Assembly (NCBI RefSeq): GCF_014212315.1
Contig: NZ_JACKXE010000001.1
Coordinates: 3,844,001 to 3,908,000 of the forward strand
Direction of reading: 5' to 3'
Source of the DNA: Nocardioides luti
GTDB lineage: Bacteria; Actinomycetota; Actinomycetes; Propionibacteriales; Nocardioidaceae
Length of the DNA: 64,000 bases
Positions 61,750-64,000 of this stretch are shown here, one piece after another (the first letter of the stretch is position 1; the number at the start of each line of letters is the position of its first letter). The position numbers and the translations under genes are program-made. Under the pieces are notes generated by a model that was not told the DNA's origin, did no database searches, and saw nothing but the letters and a program-made list of their open reading frames with translations.

Positions 61750-64000
61750 ATGGCGCGGTGCGCGACCTGCGGCGCGGACCTGCCCGAGGTGGCCCGCTTC
61801 TGCATGAGCTGCGGCACGGCCCAGCCGGAGCCGACGGAGGGACCGCGGCCCGGCGCACGCCCGCGGCCCGTCGCCTCGCGGCGGGTGACGAGCGTGCTCT
61901 TCGGCGACCTGGTCGGCTTCACCTCGCTCTCGGAGGACCGCGACCCGGAAGAGGTGCGCGAGCTGCTCTCGCGCTACTTCGAGGAGTCGCGGCGGGTCAT
62001 CGAGCGGTACGGCGGCACGGTGGAGAAGTTCATCGGCGACGCCGTGATGGCGGTCTGGGGCGTCCCGACCGCGCACGAGGACGACGCCGAGCGGGCGGTG
62101 CGGGCAGGGCTCGAGCTGGTCGACGCGGTGACCGCCTTCGGCGCGGACGTCGGCGCCGAGGGGCTCGCGATGCGCGTCGGGATCGTCACCGGCGAGGTCG
62201 CCGTGACGGTCGGCGCCGAGCACCAGGGCATGGTCGCGGGGGACGCCGTCAACACCGCGGCCCGCGTCCAGTCCGCCGCCGAGCCGGGGTCGGTGTGGGT
62301 CGACGAGACCACCCGCTCGCTGGCCGCCGCGGCGATCAGCTTCGTCGACGTCGGCACGCACGCCATGAAGGGCAAGGCCGAGCCGGTGCCGCTGTGGGCG
62401 GTGCAGAGCGTGGTGGCGTCCGTCGGCGGCCTGCAGCGGGTCGACGGCCTCACCGCCCCGCTGGTCGGGCGCGAGCACGAGCTCCGCCTCGTCAAGGAGC
62501 TCTTCCACCGCTGCGAGGAGTCCGGGCGTCCCTCGCTCGTGGTCCTCGACGGCGAGGCCGGGGTCGGCAAGAGCCGCCTGGTCTGGGAGCTCGAGAAGTA
62601 CGCCGACGGGCTGGCCTCCTCGGTGCGCTGGCACCGCGGCCGCAGCGTGGCCTACGGCGAGGGCGTCGCCTACTTCGCGCTGGCCGAGGCCGTGCGCGGG
62701 CGGCTGCTCACCTCGCTGCGGTCCGACCCGGACCGGGTCGTGGGCGACGACGACGCTCCCGGCGTCGCCGAGCTGCTCGACCAGCTGCCGCGGCTCGTCG
62801 GCGACGCCGAGCAGCACGCGTGGATCCGGCCGCGGCTCGAGGCGCTGCTCGGTGCCGGGTCCGGGGCGACGTACGCCCGCGAGGACCTGTTCGCGGCCTG
62901 GGCCGCGTTCCTGGCCCACGTCGCCGGCGATGCCCCGCTGGTGCTGGTCGTCGAGGACGCCCACCACGCGGACGAGGGCCTGCTGGACTTCGTCGAGCAC
63001 CTGGCCGGGGTCGCGACCTTCGGCTGCTTCGTCCTGCTGGTCGCGCGGCCGGCGCTGCTCGAGGGCAGGCCCGGCCTCGCCGCGCACCGCCGCGCGACGG
63101 TCGTCCGCGTCGACGAGCTCGGCGCGGACGAGATGGGCCTGATGCTCGACGGGCTCGTCGCCGGGCTGCCGGGGCGGCTGCGGGCCGGGCTGGTGGCGCG
63201 GGCCGAGGGGCTGCCGCTCTTCGCGATCGAGACGATCCGCTCGCTCGTCGACCGGGACGTCGTGGTGCCGCGCGACGGTCGCTACGTGCTGGCCGACCCC
63301 ACCGTCGACCTGGCGGAGCTCCGCGTCCCGGTCTCCCTTCAGGCGTTGCTCGCCGCCCGTCTGGACGCGCTGGGGCGGGTGGAGCGCCGGCTGGTCGACT
63401 GCGCCAGCATCCTCGGCGACACCTTCACCGCCCGGGCGCTGCGCTCGCTGTGGGGCGAGGAGGCGGGCTTCGAGGCCGGCCTGGCCGAGCTCGTCCGCCT
63501 GCAGGTCGTGCGCCGGGACACCAGCCCGACGAGCGCCGACCACGGGAACCTCGCCTTCGTGCAGTCCGCGCTGCGCCGGGTCGCGAGCGGGATGCTGTCG
63601 CGCCGCGACCGCAAGGCCCTGCACCTCGCGGTGCTGGCGTGGTTCGACGCCGAGGGCGGCGAGGTCGACGACTTCGCGGCGATCCGCGCCCAGCACTACC
63701 TCGAGGCGCTGCACGCCGTCCCGCGCGACCCGGACGTCGCCGACCTGGCCGCGCACGCCCTCGAGCAGCTGCGCCGCGCGGCGGTGCGGGCACGCACCCT
63801 CGGCTCGCCGGGGGAGGCCGTCCGGCACCTGGCGGTCGCGCTGCCGCTGGCCGTCGAGCCGTCGCTGCGCGCGACGGTGGGCGCCGAGCTCGCCCGGGCG
63901 GAGTACGTCGTCGGGCAGCACGACGCCGCCGACGCCCACGCGCTCGAGGCCGGTGCGGTCTTCGCGGAGCTCGGCGACCGGGCCGGGGTCGGCCTGGCGG
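61750..64000 (+). CDS. Class III nucleotidyl cyclase-ATPase regulator (partial)
   Basis: The frame is open from ATG 61750 to the window edge, at least 750 codons. Order: zinc ribbon C4-x2-C7 and C18-x2-C21; a class III cyclase domain (about 45-215) with metal Asp residues D53 in LFGDLVGFTS and D97 in FIGDAVMAVWG, and NTAARVQSAAEPGSV; then an ATPase of the LuxR/STAND type with P-loop LDGEAGVGKSRLVWELE near 270; then a helical region that is probably TPR-like. It would make cAMP or cGMP. Both metal aspartates are present, so activity is likely. It is close to the MFS-cyclic-nucleotide-binding protein, a possible effector. The C-terminus is missing. Confidence 0.88.
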   Translation, partial: MARCATCGADLPEVARFCMSCGTAQPEPTEGPRPGARPRPVASRRVTSVLFGDLVGFTSLSEDRDPEEVRELLSRYFEESRRVIERYGGTVEKFIGDAVMAVWGVPTAHEDDAERAVRAGLELVDAVTAFGADVGAEGLAMRVGIVTGEVAVTVGAEHQGMVAGDAVNTAARVQSAAEPGSVWVDETTRSLAAAAISFVDVGTHAMKGKAEPVPLWAVQSVVASVGGLQRVDGLTAPLVGREHELRLVKELFHRCEESGRPSLVVLDGEAGVGKSRLVWELEKYADGLASSVRWHRGRSVAYGEGVAYFALAEAVRGRLLTSLRSDPDRVVGDDDAPGVAELLDQLPRLVGDAEQHAWIRPRLEALLGAGSGATYAREDLFAAWAAFLAHVAGDAPLVLVVEDAHHADEGLLDFVEHLAGVATFGCFVLLVARPALLEGRPGLAAHRRATVVRVDELGADEMGLMLDGLVAGLPGRLRAGLVARAEGLPLFAIETIRSLVDRDVVVPRDGRYVLADPTVDLAELRVPVSLQALLAARLDALGRVERRLVDCASILGDTFTARALRSLWGEEAGFEAGLAELVRLQVVRRDTSPTSADHGNLAFVQSALRRVASGMLSRRDRKALHLAVLAWFDAEGGEVDDFAAIRAQHYLEALHAVPRDPDVADLAAHALEQLRRAAVRARTLGSPGEAVRHLAVALPLAVEPSLRATVGAELARAEYVVGQHDAADAHALEAGAVFAELGDRAGVGLA

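Overview
The window is a high-GC chromosomal segment of an actinobacterium. The codons almost always end in G or C. The core order proA, nadD, rsfS, leuS, degV, comEA, comEC, holA, rpsT, lepA, two DUF222-HNH repeats and a bacterial lysyl oxidase all fit Nocardioides or a close relative in the Nocardioidaceae. That assignment is inference; there is no rRNA gene here to fix it.

Layout. 1-8.5 kb: electron transfer flavoprotein etfBA, a DUF559-type nuclease gene boxed by two copies of one hairpin, a secreted lysyl oxidase, proA, then nadD-rsfS-phosphatase and tRNA-Ala(GGC). 8.5-10.3 kb: DUF222-HNH element copy 1 with palindromic repeats. 10.3-18.1 kb: a hydrolase, an ArsR-type regulator, an H-NOX gas sensor coupled to a soluble histidine kinase, a Baeyer-Villiger-type monooxygenase, a PhoX phosphatase and a dehydrogenase. 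18.1-36.5 kb: the conserved block. leuS stands behind a leucine leader peptide and terminator. After it come degV, a nucleotidyltransferase-like/kinase plus ATP-grasp cassette, the comEA-comEC DNA-uptake genes, holA, rpsT, two phosphotransferases, an FMN glutamate-synthase-like protein, pyruvate oxidase and lepA. 36.5-40.5 kb: a cupin-like protein, a GNAT protein, a long coiled-coil protein and a lipoprotein. 40.5-53.4 kb: an exopolysaccharide locus (kinase-flippase fusion, deacetylase, polymerase/ligase, three GT4 glycosyltransferases, a chain-length protein with a ruined ATPase site, and the priming glycosylphosphotransferase). 53.4-64 kb: a duplicated-domain lipoprotein, a MOSC protein, DUF222-HNH element copy 2, an acyl-CoA synthetase, an MFS-cyclic-nucleotide-binding fusion, a lipoprotein dioxygenase, and a class III cyclase-ATPase running off the right edge.

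How the genes work together. The exopolysaccharide genes form one pathway: the priming enzyme loads the first sugar on the lipid carrier, the glycosyltransferases extend it, the flippase exports it, and the polymerase and chain-length protein build the polymer. Most of their stop and start codons overlap. H-NOX and kinase form a nitric-oxide input module without a response regulator nearby. comEA and comEC form the DNA-uptake channel.

Most striking observation: all 70 leucine codons of leuS are CTG, while its neighbours use CTC freely. The leader peptide in front of it carries CTG-CTT-CTT. This looks like a leucine-starvation circuit written into codon choice. Also notable: a methyltransferase-like/kinase/flippase triple fusion, an ATP-grasp gene whose only well-placed start codon is ATC, two colinear 1,490-bp DUF222-HNH units, and a recurring TANNNT hexamer 6-7 nt before start codons that marks leaderless genes.
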